Shown in pieces: positions 18,760-28,190 of a DNA stretch of 64,000 bases. Below the pieces are notes generated by a model that ran no database searches, was not told the origin of the DNA, and saw nothing but the letters and a program-made list of their open reading frames with translations. The position numbers and the translations under genes were made by a program. The DNA is from Marinobacterium profundum (GTDB taxonomy: Bacteria > Pseudomonadota > Gammaproteobacteria > Pseudomonadales > Balneatricaceae): NCBI RefSeq assembly GCF_001528745.1, contig NZ_BCNS01000128.1, positions 1 through 64,000 on the forward strand, written 5' to 3'. The first letter of the stretch is position 1. Every line of letters begins with the position of its first letter.

Positions 18760-20286
18760 CTATACCTTTCCTTCAATACCTTTTTTTGTTTCACCGCCTT
18801 TATAAAATTTTAGGGCTTTTTTAATAAGAGGCAATGCAATGATAAAGATTGTAAGAGCAATAATAATTTGACTTACGGGCCGATCTACAAGAATGCTCCA
18901 GTCATCACGTCCCATTCGCAAAGAAAGCCTCAAATTGGACTCAGCAAATGCGCCAAGGATCAGACCAAGAACTACTGGCGGTAGCGGGAATTTCATACGC
19001 TCCATTGCATATCCGACCAGCCCAAATCCCAACATCAGATATACATCAAACATCGACTCATGAATCATGTAAACGCCTACTACCATCAGCGTTATAATGA
19101 TTGGACCCAAGAGTTCACGTGGTAAGCGGAGGACTTTGGCAAAGGTGTTAGTCGCCAATGTACCACCAAGGAAGAACAGCAATATAGCCGCCAACAAAAA
19201 CTGCCACATAAATCCATACACGATATCAGGGTGATCTCTAAAAAGCATAGGCCCAGGCTGCAGCCCATGAATCAACAATCCACCCAACATAACAGCCGCT
19301 ACGGAAGTTCCAGGAATACCCAGTGTCAGTGCCGGGATCATGGCTGCTGCCGTGTCTGCATTATTTGCCGTCTCTGCAGCCGCAACACCTTCCGGATTTC
19401 CTTTTCCAAAGCTATCAGGATCATCCGACGCCCGACGCGCTTCGTTGTAACTAAGAAAAGCCGCCATCGAACCGCCAGCTCCCGGCAGTATTCCAACGAA
19501 TATGCCAATCACGGAAGAACGCAGCCAGGTTTTCCAAAATTTAAACATTTTCGCGAATGCTTTCCAAAAACCTTCTGTTCGGAGCTCGGTTGTTACGGCG
19601 CTCATTGTACTTCCGGTTGACTCAAGCAAGCCTAAAGCGGGAGGCATTGCATATAAGCCGACTAGAATAACAACAACACTGACACCATCAAGAAGTTCGA
19701 GTTGACCAAAAGTAAACCTTTCATTTCCGGTAATCGAATCCGCTCCTACCACGGACAGTAATACACCGAAGCACGCGCTAAGAAGCCCCTTAATTACGCT
19801 TCCACCCAGTAGAAAGACAATACTAGTAAGACCAAACATAGCTATCCAGAAAACTTCTGGTGGTCCAAAAATCAGTGTTAGCTTCGACAATGGTGGAGCA
19901 AGTAGCATAAGCGCGAATGCGCTGAACATCGCTCCTATTGCAGACGATACCAGTGCTACCTGTAAGGCCTCACCACCACGCCCTTGCTGCGCCATGGGAT
20001 AGCCATCAAAGCAGGTTGCGACAGCCGCTGGGGTTCCCGGTATACGCATCAAAACAGCGGGGATGGATCCACCATACATTGCGCCATTATAAATACCTGC
20101 CATCATCCCCAAAGCAACAAGAGGATCTAATCCAAATGTAAATGGGATAAGCACAGATATAGCCATAGTTGCACTTAGGCCAGGAAGAGAACCTACAACT
20201 ATGCCTGACAAAACGCCGATAGCGACCGCTATTAAGCTTTGCCACTCGAGGATTTGACTAAAAGAACTTAACATTGGCTCAAACAT
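18760..20286 (-). CDS. tctA: Tripartite tricarboxylate transporter large permease (TctA family), system 1
   Basis: Inner-membrane 12-segment permease of a TTT uptake system. The 508-residue length and motifs are typical: GSLPGLSATMAISVLIPFTF, AGIYNGAMYGGSIPAVLMRIPGTP, CFDGYPMAQQGRGGEAL near the N terminus, and GILPGAGGSMAAFLSY, GNPEGVAAAETANNADTAAA, TLGIPGTSVAAVMLGG in the second half. GAGG stands before the ATG. It follows tctB closely and ends the tctCBA order. Codon use is AT-rich. Confidence 0.95.
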   Translation of the reverse strand: MFEPMLSSFSQILEWQSLIAVAIGVLSGIVVGSLPGLSATMAISVLIPFTFGLDPLVALGMMAGIYNGAMYGGSIPAVLMRIPGTPAAVATCFDGYPMAQQGRGGEALQVALVSSAIGAMFSAFALMLLAPPLSKLTLIFGPPEVFWIAMFGLTSIVFLLGGSVIKGLLSACFGVLLSVVGADSITGNERFTFGQLELLDGVSVVVILVGLYAMPPALGLLESTGSTMSAVTTELRTEGFWKAFAKMFKFWKTWLRSSVIGIFVGILPGAGGSMAAFLSYNEARRASDDPDSFGKGNPEGVAAAETANNADTAAAMIPALTLGIPGTSVAAVMLGGLLIHGLQPGPMLFRDHPDIVYGFMWQFLLAAILLFFLGGTLATNTFAKVLRLPRELLGPIIITLMVVGVYMIHESMFDVYLMLGFGLVGYAMERMKFPLPPVVLGLILGAFAESNLRLSLRMGRDDWSILVDRPVSQIIIALTIFIIALPLIKKALKFYKGGETKKGIEGKV

Positions 20287-20300
20287 AAATGACCTCTATC

Positions 20301-20759
20301 TCACCCTAAGAAAAATGTAGAAGGAAGCTCTTTTCCCATAATGAGAGAGAAGATCACGAACAAACTAGCTATAAAAACTATAGATACGGTAGCAATGACC
20401 CGCTTATTCCTATAGCCAAATATCCATGCAGTCGAAGGGACAAATAAAATCGTAGCACTATAGAATCCAATAAAGTGCACTGCAGGCACATAAAGACAGG
20501 ATAAAACAGCGGCTATTAGAAATCGGTTAGCATCCACGAAAAATGGGATATCCCCATCGCTATTTAATCTATTTTTAATTCCAGAGAAAATCATTATGGA
20601 TGATAATACTATTCCAAACCATAACACCGCCCCGGGAAGAAGAGCTGATGCTTTAGGCATAGCGTCCACTCTACCTAATAGATATACACAGGCCGATATT
20701 ATTACAGCACCGGCGATTGACTCTGGAACAAGCAACCCCCTAATTATATTTTTTTTCAT
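20301..20759 (-). CDS. tctB: Tripartite tricarboxylate transporter small permease (TctB family), system 1
   Basis: The small four-segment partner of TctA. The 152-residue protein has hydrophobic segments at about 10-30, 40-60, 78-110 and 122-142, the usual TctB plan; sequence conservation in this family is low, so the call rests mainly on topology, length and its position 14 bases before tctA and after tctC. Strongly AT-rich. Confidence 0.85.
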   Translation of the reverse strand: MKKNIIRGLLVPESIAGAVIISACVYLLGRVDAMPKASALLPGAVLWFGIVLSSIMIFSGIKNRLNSDGDIPFFVDANRFLIAAVLSCLYVPAVHFIGFYSATILFVPSTAWIFGYRNKRVIATVSIVFIASLFVIFSLIMGKELPSTFFLG

Positions 20760-20984
20760 ACTTACCCCACCTTAATAAAGCTCAAAAAATTATCAAATAA
20801 TAATTCAATATCAATTAAAGCTTAGTCTTTTTAACCTAGAATTCAACAACATATGCTTTACATAACTGAGTAGTGTTGATTAGCCACCTTCGACCAGATT
20901 TTCATCTACAAGTAGGCTTATAAAAAATAACCATTTTTATAAACATTAAAATGAGAGATCTAATCACGAATCAATGCCATCACT

Positions 20985-21014
20985 ATTTGCGGGCCTTAAC
21001 CTAGGCCCGCAAAT
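20985..21014 (-). promoter_or_regulatory. Stem-loop downstream of tctC, system 1
   Basis: ATTTGCGGGCCT and AGGCCCGCAAAT form a perfect 12-base stem with a six-base loop, 17 bases after the tctC stop and about 225 bases before tctB. With no U-run, it probably stabilises the binding-protein message or partly terminates it. Confidence 0.65.
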
Positions 21015-21031
21015 CCAATCTCACATAAGTA

Positions 21032-22003
21032 TTAATTCTGTTCAGACCACGGAGTGGTTTCCCAGACTCCTTTCGCAAATTCATCCTGCTCCATGACCAG
21101 CTTTTCGAAAGCTTCGCCCGCTACGAATTCCAAAGGCGCGCCCTGTTCGGCCATTGCTTTCTGGAACTCAGGATCCTGATAGGTCTTTTCCATTGCCTCG
21201 ATCAGTTTGGCTTTAACGTCTTCCGGAAGATTCGCCGGTCCGACTACACCCCTCATTGACCCCATGGTGAAGTCATAACCCTGCTCCTTTGCGGTCGGGA
21301 AATCGGGAGCCAAAGGAGAACGTTTGGCAGAAGTCACTGCCAGTACGCGAATCTCATCTTCAAAGCCGATCGCTTCGCTCAAGTTCATTGCCGCGACATC
21401 GACATGGCCACCCATCAAAGCGGTTCGAGCCGGTGCAGTGCCTTTAAAGGGGATGTAGGTGAAATTAATATCGGCCTTGTTGGAAAGGTTGATCATTGTA
21501 AACTGGTCGTCACCACCCAACGTCGACATTGCGACGGTAAGGCCTTCAGGGGTTTCCTTAGCCTTATTTACCAAGTCGCCCAGGCTTTTTAGATCGCTGG
21601 TCTTATTGACCACGATTACGTTCGGGTCATTAACGACATTTGCCAGATAGGTAAAGCTATCTGCACTATATTCTGTTTTACGGTCATGGGTTCTTGCCAT
21701 AACGCCCGGCAAGTTGAATGTGCCAATAGTGTATCCATCGGGATCAGATTTGGATGTTTGGGTAAAACCAATAAGACCGCCAGCGCCTGGAACATTTTTA
21801 ACAACAAATTTCGCACCACCCAGATACTTTTCCATGTACGAACCCAAAGTCCGTGCCATAACATCCGTCCCACCACCAGCCGAATAACCAACAATGATAT
21901 TGATATCTTTCTCCGGATAGCTATCGTCAGCGGCCCAAACAGCACCAGAGAAAAAGGCGATCGATGTTGCCATTGCAAGCGTTTTAAATCTTTTAAGACC
22001 CAT
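21032..22003 (-). CDS. tctC: Tripartite tricarboxylate transporter substrate-binding protein (TctC family), system 1
   Basis: Periplasmic binding protein of the TTT system. The 323-residue product starts with a signal peptide (KRFKTLAMATSIAFFSGAVW, cut after WAA) and shows the TctC ligand loops: IIVGYSAGGGTDVMART, the PGAGG motif and TALMGGHVDVAAMNLSE. AAAGGA precedes the ATG. Its closest relative in the window is the orphan tctC at 23043, with shared stretches such as GYSAGGGTDVMART and the C-terminal ETTPW. Ligand unknown. Confidence 0.94.
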   Translation of the reverse strand: MGLKRFKTLAMATSIAFFSGAVWAADDSYPEKDINIIVGYSAGGGTDVMARTLGSYMEKYLGGAKFVVKNVPGAGGLIGFTQTSKSDPDGYTIGTFNLPGVMARTHDRKTEYSADSFTYLANVVNDPNVIVVNKTSDLKSLGDLVNKAKETPEGLTVAMSTLGGDDQFTMINLSNKADINFTYIPFKGTAPARTALMGGHVDVAAMNLSEAIGFEDEIRVLAVTSAKRSPLAPDFPTAKEQGYDFTMGSMRGVVGPANLPEDVKAKLIEAMEKTYQDPEFQKAMAEQGAPLEFVAGEAFEKLVMEQDEFAKGVWETTPWSEQN

Positions 22004-23042
22004 TGTTTTTATCCTTTACTTTTTTATTGATCTTGGCCAAAACACGCTTTGCGATAGCTACGCAAGCTAAGTGTATTTTTGGCACTCGTCTTTCCAACAT
22101 ACCACTGAGCTTACCGCTCCAGGTTGGTAGCGCCCAAAGGACCAACCTCACTCGCAATCACTCAGCGCTCTGAAGCATGAAAGCAGTTCCAGAGAACATC
22201 ACTGCAAGTTGCCGAACCATTATCGTCGGACACAATCGATAAATACAATTCGGTTTTTTTTTAAAACCAATAGATTTATCTGATCGTTTCTTTAGTCATC
22301 GTGGATCGCTGGGAGATGCGCTATTGTATTCATAAGACAAACGGCAGTCAGTGGTGCAGTGACCCCCCGCAGCTCATCCCACTTGTGGATCTGTTTGCGA
22401 GACTGGTCGTCCGGAATACAGCAATAATGACCAACGGCTGCGCGTAGCGATGCTCCACGCATCCAGGTTTGCACCTAAGCGATTGGCCTGATCAACCTGA
22501 ACTGCGTTGACCATGCGACAAACCTTCTCGCCCATCCACTTGATAGGCAGCGGACGATGCGAGCTACAGACACCCGCTGGGTATCAGCGCATAGGGCTAC
22601 TTGGACATAGCGTGGGCATTTGAAGAGTGAAAATTGATCCATGATCAACCGCTTGGCCGGAGATTTTACAGCCTTCCATCTCAACGCCGCCCACAAAAGG
22701 TGAGGCAGACCATGTAATGCGAATTGATCCCAATGAGGTTGTATCTATTAGCGCGAGCCGGAATCGCGACGCAGCGTTGAAGGTATGCAGGAAGCACTAT
22801 GAGAAGCTGTGACACAAAGTCCGTCTCAAGTCGGAAGCCCCGAGATCGCCTCCAGAAGCGGGTCTCTGCGTTGCTGCAGCGTTTAACAGGGAGTGTGGGC
22901 AAAATGACGGAGACTGTTTGGGTCTTACCCGCCTATACTGTCGGCATCCCGCATCACTTGCATCTGCACGCATCTGCTCCCGCTTAGACCAACCGGAACT
23001 TGTTCGCCGGCTCCTCAACCAGCCGGCGGGCTTAAGCGACGG
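22004..23042. other. About 1 kb of apparently decayed or non-coding DNA between two tctC genes
   Basis: Short open frames exist on both strands, but none resembles a family I know and none has a good start. Base composition shifts here from the AT-rich block on the left to the GC-rich block on the right, so this is probably a junction between independently acquired segments. The tctC promoter of system 1 should lie at its left end. A perfect hairpin at 23005-23028 lies just downstream of the orphan tctC. Confidence 0.5.
23005..23028 (-). terminator. Hairpin after the orphan tctC, probable terminator
   Basis: CGCCGGCT and AGCCGGCG form a perfect eight-base GC-rich stem with an eight-base loop, about 15 bases after the stop codon. 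No U-run follows, so its strength as a terminator is uncertain. Confidence 0.45.
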
Positions 23043-24011
23043 CTATTTCCACGGCGTCTCTTCCCAGATGTGTTTGGCCGCCTCGTCCTGCGCCTTAGCC
23101 AAGGCTTCGTAATCAGCAGAAGGGGTAAACTGGACGGGACTGCCCTGCTTTTTCATTGCAGCCAGAAAGTCCGCATCCTCAGCCAACTTCAACAACGCGC
23201 TCATCAAAGTCTCGCGGATGTCGTCGGGCAGATCAGCGGGGGCGACAAGCCCACGAAAAGAACCCATTTCTACATCGAAACCCAATTCTTTCGCGGTCGG
23301 GACGTCAGGCGCTTGCGCAAGCCGCTCATCAGCAAATACAGCTAAAACACGCAAGTCCTCCTCAAAGCCGACCGTTTGGCTGAAAGCCATTGTACCCATG
23401 GCAACATGACCACCCATAATTGAGGTCCGCGCCATCGCGGCTCCACTGAAAGGAACCGGGTTCAACTCGATGTTGGCTGCCTGGGCGAACTGAATAGCTG
23501 CGAAGTGATCATTCCCTCCCAAGCCGGACAGACCCACCGTCAACATTCCTGGATTTTCACGCGCAGTACTGATTAGCGTCTCCACCGAAGTGATTTCGGA
23601 ATTCGCCGGGACCACCAGTGTGTTGGGGTCAGACACAAAACTCGCCAGCCAAGTAAAGCTTTTCGCATCGTAATCGGCTTCACGGTCATAGGTCAGCGCC
23701 AAGGCCGCCGGCAGGTTCATGGTGCCTAACGTATAGCCATCGGGGTCAGCCGCCGCTACTTTAGTGAAACCGATCTGCCCACCAGCCCCGGGGCTGTTAC
23801 GTACCACGACCGAAGCATCCTCCCCTAGATAGGTTTCGAGGTGGCTCGCGATGGTTCGCGCCATCACATCCGTCCCGCCACCAGCAGAATATCCGACGAT
23901 CATGTTGATTGGTTTGCTGGGATATTCAGACGCTGCAACGGCACCGGAAAGCCCGCCGAAGCAGGACAGAGTTACCGTTGTAATTGAAAGAATGCGAGCA
24001 ATTTTTTTCAT
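23043..24011 (-). CDS. tctC: Orphan TctC-family substrate-binding protein
   Basis: A periplasmic binding protein of 322 residues from MKKIARILSITTVTLSCFGG, a clear signal peptide cut near AVAA-SEYPS; the frame is open 33 codons further but that extension has no signal. The ligand loops IVGYSAGGGTDVMART, PGAGG and TSIMGGHVAMGTMAF are present. It has no permease of its own: it is the last gene of the LysR-controlled tctCBA/amidohydrolase run and also lies next to system 1, to whose TctC it is more similar than to the TctC of system 2. It may lend a second substrate to one of these permeases. Confidence 0.9.
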   Translation of the reverse strand: MKKIARILSITTVTLSCFGGLSGAVAASEYPSKPINMIVGYSAGGGTDVMARTIASHLETYLGEDASVVVRNSPGAGGQIGFTKVAAADPDGYTLGTMNLPAALALTYDREADYDAKSFTWLASFVSDPNTLVVPANSEITSVETLISTARENPGMLTVGLSGLGGNDHFAAIQFAQAANIELNPVPFSGAAMARTSIMGGHVAMGTMAFSQTVGFEEDLRVLAVFADERLAQAPDVPTAKELGFDVEMGSFRGLVAPADLPDDIRETLMSALLKLAEDADFLAAMKKQGSPVQFTPSADYEALAKAQDEAAKHIWEETPWK

Positions 24012-24148
24012 GCTAATCACCTGTCTGTTTTTATTGATCTGGCTTTCGAATAGATTTTTACGGAATCTACTATTTTCTCTGGTCCCACTTAATGGCCGGG
24101 ACACCACCACACAACCGCGGCTGCGGTATTTCTCGTTTGAAGAATCGA

Positions 24149-25273
24149 TTAAATTTCAGTATCGGGAAATAAGCGGTAAATTCTTTTGGCCGTTCCAGCA
24201 AAGGCGGCATGGCGATCGTCGTCGCTCCAATGGGTTGCAATACGCTGAAATGCATTCCAGAGCACGCCATATGAAAAACTGCCCTTGTCCACCGGAAAAT
24301 TGCTTTCGAACATGCAGCGATCAGCGCCAAACAGGCTGACGCAGCGATCAACATACGGTCGGATCGCATCAGCCAGCTGCCGGGAATCCGGCGGCAGCTC
24401 TCCCTTGTCGAAGCCAAAGCCCATGATGGGCATGCCAAACCCGCCAACCTTCAGTGCGACATTGGGAAGAGTAGCCAAACGCGACAGCGCCTTTCGCCAG
24501 GCCTGCTGATGCTCGGCCTTGCGTCCGGCATAGGGACCTACACCCAGCGGCCCGCCAGCATGATTGACCACAATCTGCAAATCCGGTAGTTGACGGGCCA
24601 GCGTTTCGACTTCATCCAGCTGGGTCTGGTATGCCCAGATATCGAGCGTGAGGTTCCTGCGCGCCAGCTCCCGGGCTCCGTCGACAAAGGCGCGACTGAC
24701 CATCAGCCCCCGGGGCGCGGGTACTGGATTCGAACGAACATCGGGATCCGGATGCGAAGCAACCGGAACCCGCACACCGCGAAATAGCTCGCCGCCCGCC
24801 TCGGCCATGTCCTCCAGGACCGGGGCGACACCAGTTCCCATAAGAAGATTCGCACCGCCGACGATTGCAGCAGCAACACGGGTAGAACCATAAAAGCCAC
24901 TGCGGGCCTGGGCAGCGACCCCGCGCACGAACTCGACCTCACCGACAGGGCGATAGGCGTCTGGCCCGTCGGCCCGAAACATCGTCCGGCACTGAACGAA
25001 GACAGAGGCCGTGATCCGATGCCCGCTCTCGCCGATGTCGTCGGCGAATTCCTCCAGCAAATAGCGGAATCCTTCGCGATCCCATAAATGGTGATGGGCA
25101 TCGACAATTTCCAGCTCGGGGAAAAGAGGCGGCTCTGTCACGCAGGACAGCCACTCCGGGCGCGGATGACCATTGGGGGATGCCACTTCAGGCCGCCGAA
25201 GCCAGGGGCGCTTCTGCTGTTGAGCCTGATCGCCGGTTGCCGCTAAAGCGCCCGTTTCGTCTGGTTTTGACAT
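24149..25273 (-). CDS. Amidohydrolase-family metal-dependent hydrolase (PDC-lactonase-like TIM barrel)
   Basis: A 374-residue protein of the amidohydrolase group that includes 2-pyrone-4,6-dicarboxylate lactonase and L-fuconolactonase. The HxH motif is at residues 60-62 (IVDAHHHLWD); further conserved stretches are the NHAGGPLG turn with its histidine and ADRCMFESNFPVDKGSFSY near the end, where the family has its catalytic Asp. The first 50 residues (polar, Gln-rich) are an extension. AGAGG stands before the ATG. It lies 95 bases after a second amidohydrolase and before the orphan tctC; the pair with a TTT transporter suggests uptake and opening of a lactone of a polycarboxylic acid. Substrate inferred only. 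Confidence 0.85.
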   Translation of the reverse strand: MSKPDETGALAATGDQAQQQKRPWLRRPEVASPNGHPRPEWLSCVTEPPLFPELEIVDAHHHLWDREGFRYLLEEFADDIGESGHRITASVFVQCRTMFRADGPDAYRPVGEVEFVRGVAAQARSGFYGSTRVAAAIVGGANLLMGTGVAPVLEDMAEAGGELFRGVRVPVASHPDPDVRSNPVPAPRGLMVSRAFVDGARELARRNLTLDIWAYQTQLDEVETLARQLPDLQIVVNHAGGPLGVGPYAGRKAEHQQAWRKALSRLATLPNVALKVGGFGMPIMGFGFDKGELPPDSRQLADAIRPYVDRCVSLFGADRCMFESNFPVDKGSFSYGVLWNAFQRIATHWSDDDRHAAFAGTAKRIYRLFPDTEI

Positions 25274-25368
25274 CGACTACCTCTTGGGGTGCGCTTGCTG
25301 AGCCTTGTAGATCTTTCCTGGCCGCTCAGGCAAGACGGCGCCTGGCACATAGCCGACACAGAACTGCG

Positions 25369-26172
25369 TCAAAACCGGTACAGGACGGCTGGATTGGTCG
25401 ACAGGCATGCCTCGAACTGGGTACTGCTCAGAACGTTGCTTAAGAATGTCAACATGTCCGCCGTTTCAGGCAGCGGCGGCTCGGTCATCACATGGGGCCA
25501 GTCGCTCCCCCAGACACACCGATCGGGGAAACCGTTGGCGATGCGCCGCACCATTTCGCACAGGTCGTCATATTGGCCGATCCTTTGACTGACCCGCGTC
25601 GGACTGAGCTTGACCCAGACCCTCCCGGTCTCGAGAAGGCGGCAGAGCCCGTCCAAATCAGCAGGCACATTTGGATTGCAGTGCCCCAAATGATCCAGAA
25701 CCAGCACCAGCCCTTCAGGCAGCTGCCGAACCATACCGGCCAGCACGTCGAATCGTTGCGGTTCGGTATTCAGTTCCACGTGCCAGCCGACTTCCGCCGC
25801 GCGGCGGGAGAGCTCGGGCAAAAGCTCGAGGTCGTTGCGACCGAGCCGCGTGCGGTCCTGAATACGGATGGCACGGATACCCGCTGCCGCCAGCTCTTCA
25901 AGTCCCCCGGTATCGCGATCGATCATCGCGACACCCCGCAACTCTATATCCGTGGCAGAACCCAGCACACTCACCAGCCGGGAATTATCGGTCCCATCGA
26001 CCGAGGCCTGGATCACCACCGCGCGACTGATTCTGCCGTCGGTCGCTTCCGCCAGATAGTCCGAAAGGTCCTTTGCCGGTGGCGTATAACGCGCATTCGT
26101 AGCCGCCCCGTTACGGTCGAACACATGCATATGGCAATCGCATAACGGAAGAACTTTCTGCATATCAGACAT
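25369..26172 (-). CDS. Second amidohydrolase-family hydrolase (PDC-lactonase-like)
   Basis: A 267-residue TIM-barrel hydrolase starting MSDMQKVLPLCDCHMHVF, with the HxH metal site at 14-16, LDHLGHCNP in the middle (metal/catalytic His) and CVWGSDWPHVMTEPPLP near the end (family Asp). The length fits 2-pyrone-4,6-dicarboxylate lactonases better than the neighbour at 24149. The frame is open 20 codons further into tctA; the chosen start overlaps the tctA stop by eight bases, and MQKVLP at 26163 is an alternative. It is co-transcribed with tctCBA. Confidence 0.85.
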   Translation of the reverse strand: MSDMQKVLPLCDCHMHVFDRNGAATNARYTPPAKDLSDYLAEATDGRISRAVVIQASVDGTDNSRLVSVLGSATDIELRGVAMIDRDTGGLEELAAAGIRAIRIQDRTRLGRNDLELLPELSRRAAEVGWHVELNTEPQRFDVLAGMVRQLPEGLVLVLDHLGHCNPNVPADLDGLCRLLETGRVWVKLSPTRVSQRIGQYDDLCEMVRRIANGFPDRCVWGSDWPHVMTEPPLPETADMLTFLSNVLSSTQFEACLSTNPAVLYRF

Positions 26173-27676
26173 TTCCAGTGGCACTCTTTTCCGATTTGTT
26201 GCGGGTTCTGAGATGGAAAACGGCAGCGGCAATCACACACAGGGCGATAGTCACAAGGAATCCTGCAGCGATCGGCGATGCAACGAATATCTCCAGACTG
26301 CCTCCGCTGGTCAGCAATGCCTGTCGCAGACTCTGCTCCAGTGACTTGCCGAGAATCAGCCCGATGAGCAGTGGCGGCAACGGGAAACCGCTGCGGCGCA
26401 GGAGGAATCCAACGATGCCGGCGCCAAGCATGACCCAAACGTCCACCATGCTGTTGTTGACTGAAAAGGCCCCCAGAAGCGCCAGTATGGTGATCGCGGG
26501 AAACAGGTGGCGAGGCGGAATTCGGATGACGTGTACCGCCACCCGGAACAGAAGCAGCCCAAAGATGATGCAGGGAATCGAGGACAGAAGCAGCGCCTCG
26601 AAGATCGCATACACCTCGACACCGTAATCACGGAACAGGAAAGGTCCCGGGGCCAGCCCCTGCAGCATGAAAGCACCGAGAATGACCGCCGTGACGGCAT
26701 CTCCCGGAATGCCGAGTGCCAGCGTCGGGATCAGCGCGCCACCGGTGACCGCATTGTTGGCAGCCTCAGGTGCGGCCACCCCTTCGGCGGCGCCTTTACC
26801 AAAGGACGACGGATCGCGGGAGCGGGAGCGGGAGCGCGCCAGGCTGTAACTCATGAAAGCGGGCACCGTCGACCCAATGCCGGGGAGAATCCCGATGAAC
26901 GTACCGATCACCGAAGAAAGGAACATGGTCGTGCGCATCCGCCACATCTCGGCCAGCCCCACCTTTGTTGGCAGCAGCTCGGGCACCTCTTGAGCACCAG
27001 CACTGGCCTTCGGGCGGTTGAAGAGCTGAAGGAAGACCTCGGACATCGCAAACAGTCCGACAAGCACCGGTATCAACTGAAAACCGTTTTCGAGCGCGAA
27101 ATTATTGAAGGTGAATCGAGGTGTGCCTGCGATCGGATCGAGCCCAATAATTCCCGCACAAATGCCGATGAGCACCATGATTGCCGCGTCGAGCTTTGCA
27201 CCGCCACCGAACAGAATTATGACCGCCAGCGCAAACAACAAAAGCGTTGTCATTTCAGCCGGACCGAAACTGAGCGCCATAGAGGCCAGCGGCTGGGCCA
27301 ACATCATAAGTGCAAGGCAACTGAAAATATTGCCGAAGACACTGGCATATAACGCGATGCGCAGCGCCTTGCCCCCCTGCCCCTTGCGGGCCATGGCATA
27401 GCCATCGATGGCAGTGGCGGCAGAGGAAGGCGTTCCGGGCACGTTGAGCAGAATCGCCGAGATGGAACCGCCGAAGATCGCGCCCTGATACACCCCCAAC
27501 AACAGGGTAATTGCCGGAATCGGCGCCATCGAGAACGTAACCGGAATCAGCAAGGCAATGGCCATGGTGGGACCAAGGCCCGGGATCGCGCCGATCACGA
27601 TTCCTACAACAATTCCAAATACCGCTGCGACCAGAACCCAGATATCGAGCAGCGCCAAGAAAGCATCTAGAAGCAT
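26165..27676 (-). CDS. tctA: Tripartite tricarboxylate transporter large permease (TctA family), system 2
   Basis: The 503-residue inner-membrane permease has the full set of TctA motifs: GAIPGLGPTMAIALLIPVTF, LLGVYQGAIFGGSISAILLN, GYAMARKGQGGKAL, then GILPGIGSTVPAFMSYSLAR, GAAEGVAAPEAANNAVTGGA and TLALGIPGDAVTAVILGAF. A short Arg/Ser-rich stretch (ARSRSRSRDPSSFGKG) is unusual for the loop before the second conserved half. It overlaps the amidohydrolase gene downstream and follows tctB by 46 bases. GC-rich, unlike system 1. Confidence 0.95.
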   Translation of the reverse strand: MLLDAFLALLDIWVLVAAVFGIVVGIVIGAIPGLGPTMAIALLIPVTFSMAPIPAITLLLGVYQGAIFGGSISAILLNVPGTPSSAATAIDGYAMARKGQGGKALRIALYASVFGNIFSCLALMMLAQPLASMALSFGPAEMTTLLLFALAVIILFGGGAKLDAAIMVLIGICAGIIGLDPIAGTPRFTFNNFALENGFQLIPVLVGLFAMSEVFLQLFNRPKASAGAQEVPELLPTKVGLAEMWRMRTTMFLSSVIGTFIGILPGIGSTVPAFMSYSLARSRSRSRDPSSFGKGAAEGVAAPEAANNAVTGGALIPTLALGIPGDAVTAVILGAFMLQGLAPGPFLFRDYGVEVYAIFEALLLSSIPCIIFGLLLFRVAVHVIRIPPRHLFPAITILALLGAFSVNNSMVDVWVMLGAGIVGFLLRRSGFPLPPLLIGLILGKSLEQSLRQALLTSGGSLEIFVASPIAAGFLVTIALCVIAAAVFHLRTRNKSEKSATGNV

Positions 27677-27722
27677 AACAGCTATTCTCCAGGGAACTTG
27701 GCGCTCAGCGCCAAGGCCCTAT

Positions 27723-28190
27723 TCACGGAAGCGGGATATTCAGACCTTCGCGAGCACCCAAAACCACCAGTGCAGCAACGGCGAGCGGCAGGCCCACACT
27801 GAATATCAGGCGACGTTCACCGAAGGCCAGTGCCGTCACAAAACCACTCAAAGCCGCACCCGCCAGGAATCCGATTGAAGTCATCAGGATAAGCCCGAGC
27901 GTAACGGCAACTACCGCCAGCCCCACCCGGAGCCAGCTCGAAACGTAACCCAGAGGCATATCAGGCGTCCTGCGATGCACAAACAGCCGAATCAGAACGG
28001 CCAGGACAAGAAGCCCCAGCACAATGCGCGGAAAGAAGCGTGCGTCTATCCCCGTATCGCCGAAGCTGAAGACCTCGATCTGAGATTCCAGCAGGCTCAG
28101 GCCGGCGATGGCGCCAACCAGCACCAGACTGCTGGCAAGCGTCTGGATACCCCTCATCGCGCCTGTTTTCTGCCTGGCCGCCCCTGTCAC
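27723..28190 (-). CDS. tctB: Tripartite tricarboxylate transporter small permease (TctB family), system 2
   Basis: A 155-residue protein with four hydrophobic segments (about 17-36, 52-70, 85-105 and 112-148), the TctB plan. It starts with GTG overlapping the tctC stop as GTGA, so its translation is coupled to tctC. GDTGIDARFFPRIV matches the conserved family pattern after the first segment. Confidence 0.88.
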   Translation of the reverse strand: MTGAARQKTGAMRGIQTLASSLVLVGAIAGLSLLESQIEVFSFGDTGIDARFFPRIVLGLLVLAVLIRLFVHRRTPDMPLGYVSSWLRVGLAVVAVTLGLILMTSIGFLAGAALSGFVTALAFGERRLIFSVGLPLAVAALVVLGAREGLNIPLP

